NCBI GenBank assembly: GCA_025698865.1
Contig: JAILWQ010000003.1
Location: forward strand, 310,001-374,000
Length of the DNA stretch: 64,000 nt
DNA from: Erythrobacter sp.
GTDB taxonomy: Bacteria > Pseudomonadota > Alphaproteobacteria > Sphingomonadales > Sphingomonadaceae
Reading direction: 5' to 3'
The first letter of the stretch is position 1. Each line of letters starts with the position of its first letter. Positions 16,877 to 26,504 of the stretch are shown here, in pieces. The position numbers and the translations under genes were made by a program. The notes under the pieces were generated by a model. The model saw nothing but the letters and a program-made list of their open reading frames with translations. It had not been told where the DNA came from and did no database searches.

Positions 16877-17093
16877 TCCATGCCTCCGTCAGCGGTTCGC
16901 GGTTCTCCGCTACCAGCTTTACAATGTCATTCATCTCATGCGCGCGAAAGCCTCGGCTCTTCGCGACTTCGCAACTTTCCAGCCAGATCTTGATCGTCGC
17001 ATCGCCTCGGTCGATGTGGATATGCGGCGGCTCGTTCGGTTCGTGGCTGTAGAAATAAAAGCGGAACGCGCCGATCCGCATGGCGGTCGGCAT
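16860..17093 (-). CDS. DUF4160 domain protein
   Basis: 77 residues: FRFYFYSHEPNEPPHIHID, then GDATIKIWL and the C-terminal EMNDIVKLVAENREPLTEAW, which together define DUF4160. The HEPNEPPHIHI block is rich in His and acidic residues that could be catalytic. The ATG shares its last-position base with the mutase stop (TAATG) and its end overlaps DUF2442 by 17 nt, so the pair is translationally coupled to the mutase gene. Function unknown; a toxin-antitoxin-like role is only a suspicion. Confidence 0.88.
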   Translation of the reverse strand: MPTAMRIGAFRFYFYSHEPNEPPHIHIDRGDATIKIWLESCEVAKSRGFRAHEMNDIVKLVAENREPLTEAWNEHFG

Positions 17094-19246
17094 TACTCCG
17101 CCGCCTCCAGATCCTCATCCGCCGGCGGCATGTTATGCCCGAGCAGGCGCAACATGTCCGCCGCGCATTCGACCACGTTGCTGCCCGGGCCGTAGATGCC
17201 CTGTACCCCTGCATCGCGCAGATATTCGTAGTCCTTCTGCGGGATGACGCCACCAGCGATCACCTTGATGTCGGGGCGGCCGGCATCGCGCAGCAGGGTG
17301 ATGAGTTCGGGGATCAGCGTCTTGTGCCCCGCCGCAAGACTGCTGGCACCGATCGCGTCGACATCGTTCTCCAGCGCCATTTCCAGCGTTTCCTGCGGCG
17401 TCTGGAACAGCGGCCCGCTTAGCACCTCGAAGCCCATGTCGGCAAAAGCGCTGGCGATCACGTTGGCGCCGCGATCGTGCCCGTCCTGGCCCATCTTGGC
17501 GATGAAGACTTTCGGCACATGGCCGATCCGCCGCTCGACCGACTTCACCCCCTCGACCACCTGGGCATAGCGGCTGTCATCGGCATAGGCCTCGGCATAG
17601 ACGCCGCGCACCGGAGTCGGCACCGTGTCGTAGCGGCCAAAAACATCCTCCATCGCGCTGGAGATTTCGCCAAGCGTCGCATCCTGCCTCGCGGCTTCCA
17701 CCGCCAGCCGGAGGACGTTCTCCCCGCCCCGCGCCCCTTCGGTCAGGGCGTCGAGCGCGGCGCGGCACGCCTTGTCGTCGCGGTCGGCCCGCACGCGCTC
17801 GATCCGGGCGATCTGGCTCTGGCGCACGGCATGGTTGTCGATATCGAGCGTGTCGATCTCGTCTTCCTGTTCGCGGCGGTACTTGTTGACCCCGACGATC
17901 ACCGTCTTGCCGCGATCGACGCTGGCCTGCTTGGCGGCGGCGGCGCGTTCTATCTGTGCCTTGGGCTCGCCGCTGGCGACATATTGCGTCATGCCGCCCG
18001 CCGCCTCGACCTCGGCCAGCATCGCCCGCGCCTTGTCGACCAGCGCGGCGGTGAGGCTTTCGATATAGTAACTGCCGCCCAAGGGATCGGCGACGTTGGT
18101 GATGCCGGTTTCCTCCTGGATCACCAGCTGCGTGTTGCGCGCGATGCGGGCGCTGAAATCGGTAGGCAGCGCGATCGCCTCGTCTAGCGCATTGGTGTGC
18201 AGCGACTGCGTCCCGCCCAGCACCGCCGCCATGGCTTCCACCGTGGTGCGGATGACGTTGTTGTAGGGGTCCTGTTCCTGCAACGAAACGCCGCTCGTCT
18301 GGCAGTGGGTGCGCAGCATCTTCGACTTCTCGTTCTGCGCGCCGAGATCGGTCATGACATCGTGCCACAGATGGCGCGCGGCGCGCATCTTGGCGATCTC
18401 CATGAAGAAGTTCATGCCGATGCCCCAGAAGAAGGACAGACGCGGCGCGAAGGCATCGAGATCGAGCCCGGCTTCCATCGCGCGCTTGGCGTATTCCTTG
18501 CCGTCGGCGATGGTGAAGGCCAGCTCCTGCACCGCCGTCGCCCCGGCCTCGTGCATGTGATAGCCCGAAATTGAAATGCTGTTGAATTTCGGCATGTTGG
18601 CCGAAGTATATGCGATGATGTCGGAGATGATCCGCATGCTCGGCGCAGGGGGGTAGATATAGGTGTTGCGGACCATGAACTCCTTGAGGATGTCGTTCTG
18701 GATGGTCCCCGAGAGCTTCTCCTGGGTGACGCCCGCCCGCTCCGCCGCGACGATGTAGAAGGCGAGCACCGGGATCACCGCACCGTTCATCGTCATCGAC
18801 ACGCTCATGGTATCGAGCGGGATCTGGTCGAACAGGATTTCCATGTCACGCACGGTGTCGATCGCGACGCCCGCCTTGCCGACATCGCCGACCACGCGCG
18901 GATGATCGCTGTCATAGCCGCGATGCGTGGCGAGATCGAAGGCGACCGACAGCCCCTTCTGTCCCGCCGCTAGGTTACGGCGATAGAAGGCGTTCGATTC
19001 CTCGGCGGTGGAGAAGCCCGCATATTGCCGGATCGTCCACGGGCGGCCGGTGTACATGGAGGCATAGGGCCCGCGCGTGAACGGCGCGATCCCGGGAACG
19101 CCGGGATCGAGTTCCTCGGTATCCTCGCTGGTATAGAGCGGCTTGACCTCGATCCCTTCCGGGGTGTGCCAGGTGAGGTCGCGGCCTTTCACCTCCTTGT
19201 CGGCGAGGGGCTTCCAGTCGGCATAGGTGGGTTTGTCGTCAGCCAT
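17093..19246 (-). CDS. scpA: Methylmalonyl-CoA mutase (large/catalytic subunit)
   Basis: 717 residues, the length of single-chain MCM. The N-terminal TIM-barrel substrate domain includes [38 protein letters not shown] and [15 protein letters not shown]. The C-terminal cobalamin-binding domain (~590-700) has [13 protein letters not shown], where the His of DxHxxG is the lower ligand of B12. It converts (R)-methylmalonyl-CoA to succinyl-CoA. No separate small subunit or MeaB-like chaperone is in the window. The stop overlaps DUF4160 by 1 nt. Confidence 0.97.
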   Translation of the reverse strand: MADDKPTYADWKPLADKEVKGRDLTWHTPEGIEVKPLYTSEDTEELDPGVPGIAPFTRGPYASMYTGRPWTIRQYAGFSTAEESNAFYRRNLAAGQKGLSVAFDLATHRGYDSDHPRVVGDVGKAGVAIDTVRDMEILFDQIPLDTMSVSMTMNGAVIPVLAFYIVAAERAGVTQEKLSGTIQNDILKEFMVRNTYIYPPAPSMRIISDIIAYTSANMPKFNSISISGYHMHEAGATAVQELAFTIADGKEYAKRAMEAGLDLDAFAPRLSFFWGIGMNFFMEIAKMRAARHLWHDVMTDLGAQNEKSKMLRTHCQTSGVSLQEQDPYNNVIRTTVEAMAAVLGGTQSLHTNALDEAIALPTDFSARIARNTQLVIQEETGITNVADPLGGSYYIESLTAALVDKARAMLAEVEAAGGMTQYVASGEPKAQIERAAAAKQASVDRGKTVIVGVNKYRREQEDEIDTLDIDNHAVRQSQIARIERVRADRDDKACRAALDALTEGARGGENVLRLAVEAARQDATLGEISSAMEDVFGRYDTVPTPVRGVYAEAYADDSRYAQVVEGVKSVERRIGHVPKVFIAKMGQDGHDRGANVIASAFADMGFEVLSGPLFQTPQETLEMALENDVDAIGASSLAAGHKTLIPELITLLRDAGRPDIKVIAGGVIPQKDYEYLRDAGVQGIYGPGSNVVECAADMLRLLGHNMPPADEDLEAAE

Positions 19247-19260
19247 ATCAATTCCGTTAG

Positions 19261-19337
19261 CCCTGAGCTTGTCAAAGGGCTGTCCTTCACTTCTAGACCC
19301 GCGCTAGACAAAAAAGCGGTCCTTCGACAAGCTCAGG
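19261..19337. repeat. Inverted pair of sphingomonad-type palindromic intergenic repeat
   Basis: CCCTGAGCTTGTCAAAGGG (19261-19279) faces TCCTTCGACAAGCTCAGGA (19320-19338 region) across ~40 bp, and the two arms are near-perfect reverse complements. This short element is very common between genes in Sphingomonadales. As RNA it forms a long hairpin between the epimerase and mutase genes. Confidence 0.7.
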
Positions 19338-19374
19338 ACGAACGGGCGGGCGGGAATGGTCCCTGATGTGCGGG

Positions 19375-19821
19375 TCAGTGCCCGCTATCCTTCGGTGTCT
19401 CCATGATCTCGGTCAGCTGGCCCATCATGTCCTTGGGGTGGAGGAAGAAGATTGGCGTTCCGTGCGCCCCGATGCGCGTGGGGCCGAGGATGCGCTTGCC
19501 CTTCCCCTCGAACCAGGCGCGGGCGTCTTCGATATTCTCGACCTCGTAGCAGACATGGTGCTGCCCGCCCGCCGGGTTCTTGGCGAGAAAACCGTTGATC
19601 GGAGAGGCGTCGTCGAACGGCTCGATCAGCTCGATCTGGGTGCCCTTACCGACTTCGCCCGCGCTGTCCGGCGTATCGACGAAGCAGACCTTGACCCCCT
19701 GCTCGGGCAGATCGAACGGCTCGGTTATCCGCAGCGCGCCCATCGTCTCGCGGTAATAGGCGATACTGTCCGCGATCGAAGACGTCGCGACGCCGATATG
19801 ATTGAGACGGCCAAGTTTCAT
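19375..19821 (-). CDS. mce: Methylmalonyl-CoA epimerase
   Basis: 148 residues of the VOC/glyoxalase fold. MKLGRLNHIGVATSSIADS carries the first metal-ligand His, GGQHHVCYEVENIEDA the second, and QLTEIMETPK the distal Glu. It interconverts (S)- and (R)-methylmalonyl-CoA between carboxylase and mutase. The ATG at 19821 is preferred because GGAG lies 8 nt upstream; a frame extension to 19851 adds ten unlike residues. The start overlaps the stop of the upstream membrane protein by 4 nt (ATGA). Confidence 0.94.
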   Translation of the reverse strand: MKLGRLNHIGVATSSIADSIAYYRETMGALRITEPFDLPEQGVKVCFVDTPDSAGEVGKGTQIELIEPFDDASPINGFLAKNPAGGQHHVCYEVENIEDARAWFEGKGKRILGPTRIGAHGTPIFFLHPKDMMGQLTEIMETPKDSGH

Positions 19822-20270
19822 GAGTTCTCCAATGACAGTCCAAACCAACATATTCCGATTAGAAATGCTCCGATCGATAACCCGAGCGACACCGCTGCCG
19901 CCAACGTGGCCCTGTTGACATCAGACTCAGGAGCAACCTCATCATAGTCGTCCTTGCTAACTGCATTCCCTTCCCAGTGGGCGTCGAAAAGCGCTTGGCC
20001 AGCAAAAGCCAACCCTCGGACCAACAGAACATTACCCAGTATCGAGAAAGCCAAGCCGACCGCAAACAAAACTCCGGGACCGAGCAGCATTGGACGAAGG
20101 GTATCTGACGCTAGCATCGCTACTAGTGGTGCGCCATTAATGGTCAATGTTGAAGCGAGAACCCACTTAAATAAATCGAGCCTAACAGAAAAAAAGCGAT
20201 CAATATCTAATTCGATCAGCCTTTCTCGGACAGCGAGTTGCCTCAGACTTTGATGCTCCTCTTCAATCAT
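19818..20270 (-). CDS. Unknown membrane protein, AT-richer than its neighbours
   Basis: 150 residues. An acidic helical N-terminus (IEEEHQSLRQLAVRERLIE) is followed by about four hydrophobic segments: WVLASTLTINGAPLVAMLA, LLGPGVLFAVGLAFSILGNVLL, and two near the C-terminus (LAAAVSLGLSIGAFLIGICW). No family recognised. Base composition is visibly lower in GC than the flanking pcc/mce genes, suggesting later insertion. Yet it is joined to mce by an ATGA overlap, and pccB ends 12 nt upstream of its start. Confidence 0.6.
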   Translation of the reverse strand: MIEEEHQSLRQLAVRERLIELDIDRFFSVRLDLFKWVLASTLTINGAPLVAMLASDTLRPMLLGPGVLFAVGLAFSILGNVLLVRGLAFAGQALFDAHWEGNAVSKDDYDEVAPESDVNRATLAAAVSLGLSIGAFLIGICWFGLSLENS

Positions 20271-20282
20271 ACTCGACCCGAT

Positions 20283-21815
<1,533 letters not shown>

Positions 21816-21872
21816 GCGGTTCCCCTGAATTGAGCTTTCCCACAAGCGCGTAGAGCGCGGGCGGCGCCAGCG

Positions 21873-22619
21873 TCAATCGCGAGGGGCCATTCTCGTAGCG
21901 GAAATGAGGAATTCGACATTGCCTTCGGGGCCGGTGATCGGGCTTTCGATGACGCCGTCGACCGTGAAGCCCTGCCGCTCCAACCACGTCCGCACCTCGT
22001 CGCAGACGCGGCGGTGAAGGGCGGGATCGCTGACGACGCCTTTCTTGCCGACCTCCTCGCGCCCGACCTCGAATTGCGGCTTGATCAGCGCGACCAGCCG
22101 GCAGTCCGGGGAGGCCAGTTCCAGCGGGCGCTCGAGCACCTTGGCGAGCCCGATGAAGCTGGCGTCGCACACCACCCAGCCACACGGCCGGTCGATCATC
22201 TCCGGCGTCAGGACCCGCGCGCTGGTCTGTTCGAGCACGGTCACCCGCTCGTCCTGCCGCAGTTTCCAGGCGAGCTGGTTGGTTCCACTGTCGACCGCGA
22301 AGACATGCGCCGCCGCGCCCTGCAACAGCACGTCGGTGAAACCGCCCGTGGAGCTGCCGATATCCATCGCAACCACGCCCGCCGGGTCGAGCCCGAAATG
22401 TGCGATGGCATGGGCGAGCTTGATCCCGCCCCGGCTGACCCACGGGTGATCGCGGCCGCGAACGTCCAGCGGCGCGTCTTCCGCCAACTGCTGGCCGGGC
22501 TTGGCAAGCTTCTGCTCGCCCGAAAAGACGAGGCCGGCCATCACCAGCGCCTGCGCCCGGGTCCGGCTTTCCACGAGCCCGCGATCGACGAGCATCTGGT
22601 CGAGACGTTTCTTCTTCAT
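21873..22619 (-). CDS. tlyA: TlyA-family rRNA methyltransferase
   Basis: 248 residues. The N-terminal S4 RNA-binding domain (KKRLDQMLVDRGLVESRTRA) is followed by a FtsJ-like methyltransferase fold with VAMDIGSSTGGFTDVLLQ as the SAM-binding loop, VVCDASFIGL and LIKPQFEVGREE. TlyA enzymes 2'-O-methylate 16S and/or 23S rRNA; some members were named hemolysins. The ATG at 22619 is the start of the conserved S4 domain. It is divergent from the lipoprotein gene at 22654, leaving only 34 bp between starts. Confidence 0.93.
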   Translation of the reverse strand: MKKKRLDQMLVDRGLVESRTRAQALVMAGLVFSGEQKLAKPGQQLAEDAPLDVRGRDHPWVSRGGIKLAHAIAHFGLDPAGVVAMDIGSSTGGFTDVLLQGAAAHVFAVDSGTNQLAWKLRQDERVTVLEQTSARVLTPEMIDRPCGWVVCDASFIGLAKVLERPLELASPDCRLVALIKPQFEVGREEVGKKGVVSDPALHRRVCDEVRTWLERQGFTVDGVIESPITGPEGNVEFLISATRMAPRD

Positions 22620-22653
22620 TGGAAACTCATCTCCTAGCGCGCATTGTAGGGAC

Positions 22654-23184
22654 ATGAAACCGATCTACGGCCACCTCGCCGGCGCCCTGGCGCTGACCTT
22701 CACTCTCGCCGCGTGCATCCCCGCGCCGGATTCGACGCCTGCGCCGGAGCCGGTGCAGAACCGCCCGACGCCCGCGCCGAGCCCGGCCCCCACGGTGGCT
22801 TTGCCGACTTACGAGAACTGGATCGACGCGCCCCAGACGCCGGGGGACTGGTCCTACCGCGCGACCGGCAATGAAAGCCGCGCGAGCTTCGGCAACGGGA
22901 CCAGCCTGGCGTTCCAGATGGTCTGCACTCCGGCGAAGCAGGTCGTGCTGACCCGTCCTGGCCGGGGCACCGAGCGCATGGCGATCCGCACCGAGACGAG
23001 CGAGCGCGCCCTTCCCGCAGCGCCTCGCTCCGAAGGCACGGTCGCCACGCTGACCGCCCGCGATCCGCTGCTCGACGCCATGGCGCTGACCCGCGGGCGG
23101 TTCGCGGTGGAGGTCGAGGGGCAAACGGCGCTGTTCCTCCCCGCCTGGGCCGAGGTCACCCGCGTGATCGAGGATTGCCGCTGA
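22654..23184 (+). CDS. Putative lipoprotein of unknown function
   Basis: 176 residues. A signal peptide with lipobox LAAC (Cys21) is followed by a Pro/Ala linker (PAPEPVQNRPTPAPSPAP) and a ~125-residue globular domain (ENWIDAPQTPGDWSYRATG, then RFAVEVEGQTALFLPAWAEV). The arrangement resembles small sphingomonad envelope lipoproteins, but I cannot assign a family. The linker would hold the domain off the membrane. The GGGAC before the ATG is a weak Shine-Dalgarno. Confidence 0.7.
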   Translation: MKPIYGHLAGALALTFTLAACIPAPDSTPAPEPVQNRPTPAPSPAPTVALPTYENWIDAPQTPGDWSYRATGNESRASFGNGTSLAFQMVCTPAKQVVLTRPGRGTERMAIRTETSERALPAAPRSEGTVATLTARDPLLDAMALTRGRFAVEVEGQTALFLPAWAEVTRVIEDCR

Positions 23185-23364
23185 TAGCGCAGGACTGAAA
23201 AAGGCCCGCGATCGAGGTCGCGATCCAGAAACGCCAATTCTGACGCCGGAAAACTTTTTTTCAAGGCTTGTTTTTGCTCTCGCGACGCAACAAACTGCAC
23301 GTCAAGATCAGCGGCGAACGCGGTCTTGGGACCCCGTGAAACGGGTCTCTAGCTCACTAGCGCG

Positions 23365-23378
23365 AAAGGAGGTGATCC
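23365..23378 (+). promoter_or_regulatory. 14-nt perfect Shine-Dalgarno
   Basis: AAAGGAGGTGATCC is complementary to the bacterial 16S rRNA 3' end over its whole length, and its GGAGG core sits 7 nt before an ATG at 23380. The adjacent bases (GATG) do not continue the 16S complement, so it is not a fragment of an antisense rRNA gene. Confidence 0.8.
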
Positions 23379-23379
23379 G

Positions 23380-23436
23380 ATGTCTCATGGTTCAGCAGAG
23401 AGGTCGGCAAGTTTCCGCGCGGAGCACTATCGGTAA
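23380..23436 (+). CDS. 18-codon leader ORF
   Basis: Encodes MSHGSAERSASFRAEHYR with stop TAA at 23434-23436. It follows a 14-nt perfect Shine-Dalgarno at ideal spacing and sits in the ilvE leader ahead of two hairpins. The peptide is rich in Ser, Arg and His/Glu and has no run of one amino acid that would make it a standard attenuator. It could be a translated regulatory leader, a ribosome-loading element on an sRNA, or a very small protein. No family recognised. Confidence 0.5.
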   Translation: MSHGSAERSASFRAEHYR

Positions 23437-23489
23437 CATCCATTACCCTTAGAGGCTTCGTGAGCGGCGCTTCCGCCGCTGACCATGAC

Positions 23490-23528
23490 AAGGGCGATCC
23501 ACCGACGGGCTGGGTCGCCCTTCTCATT
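23490..23528 (+). terminator. Terminator-like hairpin after the leader ORF
   Basis: AAGGGCGA (23490-23497) pairs with TCGCCCTT (23515-23522), with a 17-nt loop that can pair further, followed by CTCATTTT. It lies 150 nt before ilvE, so either a short leader RNA ends here or it is an attenuator. Confidence 0.6.
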
Positions 23529-23677
23529 TTGGTCTGATGATCCTCGGGTTCCTCCGCTTCGCTGCCGGCGGCCGGTCTGCCTGGCCGGGCCTCCTCCGGC
23601 CCGGAGCTGTCGCCTGCTGATCGCGCTGATATCCGCCCGCCCTTGCCCGAAACGCCGGGGCATACTAACCGCGCGGC

Positions 23678-24757
23678 ATGGATTTCGAACGCATCCCGCA
23701 CGCCGCGCCGGTTCCCGGAGAGACCCGCCAGCAGGCCATCGCCGATCCCGGCTTCGGCAAGGTCTTCACCGATCACATGGTCGAAGTCGATTACGACGAG
23801 GCGAAGGGCGGCTGGCATACCGCGCGGCTGCGGGCGCGCGAGCCGATCGCGCTCGATCCGGCCGCTTCCGTCCTGCATTACGCGCAGGAAATCTTCGAGG
23901 GCATGAAGGCGTACCGTCATCCCGACGGCAGCCTCGCGCTGTTCCGGCCCGAACAGAACGCCCGGCGTTTCAACGCTTCGGCCGACCGCATGGCGATGCC
24001 GCACGTGCCCGAAGATCTGTTCATCGAGAGCATCCGCCAGCTCCTCTCGGTCGATGCCGACTGGATGCCGCCGATCGAAGGCGGCTCGCTCTATCTGCGA
24101 CCCTTCATGTTCGCCTCCGAAGCCTTTCTCGGCGTCCGTCCGGCCCGGCAGTACAAGTTCATGCTGATCGCCTCGCCGGTGGGCGGATATTTCAAGGCCG
24201 GGGCCAAGGCGCTCAAGATCTGGGTCAGCCGCAATTACGTACGCGCCGCGCCCGGCGGAACGGGTGCCGCGAAGACCGGCGGGAACTATGCGAGCAGCCT
24301 CGTTCCGCAGATGGAAGGCGCCGATCAGGGCTGCGATCAGGTCATATTCCTCGATGCGGTCGAGAAGAAGTGGATCGAGGAACTGGGGGGCATGAACGTG
24401 TTCTTCGTGTTCGACGACGGCAGCGTGATCACCCCGCCGCTCACCGGCACGATCCTGCCCGGCATCACCCGCGACAGCCTGATCCAGTTGATGCGCGAGG
24501 AAGGTCTGCAGGTCCGCGAGGAACCCTACAATATCGACCAGTGGCGCGCCGACGCGGTGAAGGGCAATCTGGTCGAGACGATGGCTTGCGGCACCGCTGC
24601 GGTCGTCACGCCGATCGGCACGGTGGTCGGCCCGGACGGGGAGTTCCGGATCGGCGCGGGCGGCATGGGTCAGCTCACCGCCAAGCTGCGCGAAAAGCTC
24701 GTCGGCATCCAGAACGGCACGGTCGAGGACCGCCACGGCTGGGTGATGAAGCTCTAG
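23678..24757 (+). CDS. ilvE: Branched-chain amino acid aminotransferase
   Basis: 359 residues of the fold-type IV PLP family. IFEGMKAYRHPDGSLALFRP, FLGVRPARQYKFML and the Lys-containing WVSRNYVRAAPGGTGAAKTGGNYA (read in parts) include the PLP Schiff-base Lys. The later MACGTAAVVTPIG is the family signature. It transfers amino groups between Leu/Ile/Val and 2-oxoglutarate. The start is an ATG with no strong Shine-Dalgarno, in contrast to the leader ORF upstream. Its stop overlaps that of the convergent flavoprotein gene in CTAG. Confidence 0.95.
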   Translation: MDFERIPHAAPVPGETRQQAIADPGFGKVFTDHMVEVDYDEAKGGWHTARLRAREPIALDPAASVLHYAQEIFEGMKAYRHPDGSLALFRPEQNARRFNASADRMAMPHVPEDLFIESIRQLLSVDADWMPPIEGGSLYLRPFMFASEAFLGVRPARQYKFMLIASPVGGYFKAGAKALKIWVSRNYVRAAPGGTGAAKTGGNYASSLVPQMEGADQGCDQVIFLDAVEKKWIEELGGMNVFFVFDDGSVITPPLTGTILPGITRDSLIQLMREEGLQVREEPYNIDQWRADAVKGNLVETMACGTAAVVTPIGTVVGPDGEFRIGAGGMGQLTAKLREKLVGIQNGTVEDRHGWVMKL

Positions 24758-25908
24758 ATCCGGCTCAACCGCATCGCTGCCCGCGTCAACCACGGCGCGG
24801 CCCCTGCCAGGCGGGTGGCGGGGGAGGCGATCCGGGGATGCTCGGCAAGGTGCCAGATCGCTTCCGCAATCCCGACCGGGCGCCTCGCGCGGCGAGCGAA
24901 GCGGGCCTGATACTGCGGCGCTTCAATGCCAGCGAGATAGGCCTCGACCGCATCCTGGGCACTCGCCAGCGCGATCGACATGCCTTCTCCCGCCAGGGAA
25001 GGAATGACTGCCGCCTGATCGCCCAGCCGGTAGAGCCCCGCCTCGCTCGAACGGGCGATCCAGCCATAGGGCACGGCGGCGATGGTATCGATGGGCAGGC
25101 CATGATCTGCCCCCTCCATCCGCCGCGCGAAGTGCGGATTGTCCTCCGCTAGGATGTCGAGCAGCCGCCACGGATCGGATTTGGCCGAACCGAGCAGCGA
25201 TTTGCGCAAAGCGAGGCAGACATTGGTGCTGCCGTCCTCCTGCACGACGATGCCGGCATAGCCGCCCGGAAAGAGGTGCAGTTCGATCGCATCACCGACC
25301 ATCGCCCGAGCTGGTGATCTGGCGGGCAGCCTGACCCGCAGCCCCAGTGCCGGATCGCGGTTTTCCCGTGGCCGCATCGCTCCGCGTACATCGTGCTTGC
25401 CCGTCGCGAGGAAGATCGCATCCGATCGCCATTCGCGCCGCGATCCGCTTATGCAGCCCGGCGCGACGCTGCGCGCCCGGTCGATCTCGAGCTTGGCGCC
25501 GGTCGCGACCGCCGCTGCACGCAGGGCGGTATCGAGCGCGCGACGCGACAGCCCGAAGCCGGGTTCGACCAGTTCCGTTTCGGCCATCGCATCACCGGCG
25601 TAGAGCCGCAATCGCCGAACCGGATGTGCGCCAAGGCTTTCCGGGCCGCAACCGATCGCCCGCAACTGCGCTGCTGTCTTCCAGCTCAAGAACCCGCCGC
25701 AGATGCAATCGCCTACCACTTCGTCCCGGTCGATCAGCACGGGGTTATAGCCAGCGTGGGCAAGGCGGATCGCCGCGCTGCTCCCCGCCGGCCCGGCGCC
25801 GAGGACGATCGGCGTGCTCAGCGCAAGCGCTCGACGCAGAGGCGGAAGGGAAAGGCACGGAACACCCGCGCCGCCTTGATCCCGGCGTCTTCCAGCAGGG
25901 GTGGCCAT
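24754..25908 (-). CDS. FAD-dependent oxidoreductase (geranylgeranyl-reductase-like), third gene of type III PKS cluster
   Basis: The Rossmann dinucleotide motif IVLGAGPAGSSAAIRLA is followed by LIDRDEVVGDCICGGFLSWK and the C-terminal GDQAAVIPSLAGEGMSIALASA that binds FAD pyrophosphate. This resembles the UbiH/geranylgeranyl-reductase-type flavoproteins found with type III PKS genes, where they hydroxylate or reduce the polyketide product (inference). The first canonical start is ATG 25908, giving ~30 non-family residues and an 91-nt overlap with the methyltransferase. A CTG at 25821, overlapping that gene's stop, would start right before the fold and may be the true start. Confidence 0.8.
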   Translation of the reverse strand: MATPAGRRRDQGGAGVPCLSLPPLRRALALSTPIVLGAGPAGSSAAIRLAHAGYNPVLIDRDEVVGDCICGGFLSWKTAAQLRAIGCGPESLGAHPVRRLRLYAGDAMAETELVEPGFGLSRRALDTALRAAAVATGAKLEIDRARSVAPGCISGSRREWRSDAIFLATGKHDVRGAMRPRENRDPALGLRVRLPARSPARAMVGDAIELHLFPGGYAGIVVQEDGSTNVCLALRKSLLGSAKSDPWRLLDILAEDNPHFARRMEGADHGLPIDTIAAVPYGWIARSSEAGLYRLGDQAAVIPSLAGEGMSIALASAQDAVEAYLAGIEAPQYQARFARRARRPVGIAEAIWHLAEHPRIASPATRLAGAAPWLTRAAMRLSRI

Positions 25909-26504
25909 TCGCGGGGGCGGTAGGACCGCGCGATGGACAGCTGCCCGTCATGCCGCACGATCGGATGCCAGCCGAACAGGCGCGCCAGGACAGGGTAACC
26001 GGCATAGGCGAAGCCGTGGCGATGGAGGTCGTTCACGAACCATCCCCGCCCCGCCTCGCGTTCCATGAAACGCAGGAAAGCGACCAGCTGTTCGTGCGTC
26101 ATGTGGTGCGCGACGAGACTGGACACCACGCAGTCGAAGCCTTCGCCGGCCAGATCGGCGTAGTCGCCGGTCCGGTATTCCATGCCCAGCGAGGCGGCGG
26201 TCTGGTCCCGCGCGATGCCTTCGCTGCGCGGGTTGAGGTCCACCCCGACCAGCCGGACGTCCTTGCCGCGCTTCTGCGCCCAATGCGCAATCGCGCGCAG
26301 CATGTCGCCATCTCCGAACCCCACATCGAGAAGGGAAAAATGCCTCCGGTCCCCGATGGCGCGGTCGAGGAAAGCCAGCGTCGGCCGGCGCGCCAGCGTG
26401 ACGGTGTTCACCTTCGCCAGATCGTTCAGAACCGCGCGATAGGTCCCGGCGTCGAGCGCCGGATCGTCCATGATCTCGTCGGCGATGCGGCGCTCAGCCA
26501 GCAT
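25818..26504 (-). CDS. Class I SAM-dependent methyltransferase, second gene of type III PKS cluster
   Basis: 228 residues from ATG 26504 (MLAERRIADEIMDDP). The SAM-binding motif LLDVGFGDGDMLRAIA is followed by LVGVDLNPRSEGIA and DCVVSSLVAHHMTHEQ, as in small-molecule methyltransferases annotated next to bacterial type III PKSs. It probably methylates the resorcinol or pyrone product or a quinone derived from it (inference). The ATG overlaps the PKS 3' end by 11 nt, so it is coupled. An extension to 26579 within the PKS gene is not family-like. Confidence 0.85.
   Translation of the reverse strand: MLAERRIADEIMDDPALDAGTYRAVLNDLAKVNTVTLARRPTLAFLDRAIGDRRHFSLLDVGFGDGDMLRAIAHWAQKRGKDVRLVGVDLNPRSEGIARDQTAASLGMEYRTGDYADLAGEGFDCVVSSLVAHHMTHEQLVAFLRFMEREAGRGWFVNDLHRHGFAYAGYPVLARLFGWHPIVRHDGQLSIARSYRPREWPPLLEDAGIKAARVFRAFPFRLCVERLR

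Larger units (their letters stand above)
23185..23677 (+). promoter_or_regulatory. Long structured leader upstream of ilvE
   Basis: 493 bases without a conventional gene. It begins with a T-rich stretch (23253-23277), then a short hairpin around GACCCCGTGAAACGGGTC (23330-23347), a small ORF with an exceptionally strong ribosome-binding site (23365-23436), a GC-rich hairpin AGCGGCGCTTCCGCCGCT (23463-23480), and a terminator-like hairpin (23490-23528). The order of leader ORF, alternative hairpins and terminator before an amino-acid gene suggests attenuation. The leader peptide, however, has no Ile, Leu or Val codons, so classical branched-chain attenuation does not fit. Confidence 0.5.

Noticed and set aside
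23365-23378. Possible fragment of an antisense 16S rRNA gene
   Set aside because: Complementarity to the 16S 3' end stops after GATCC; the next bases do not follow rRNA, so it is best read as a Shine-Dalgarno.
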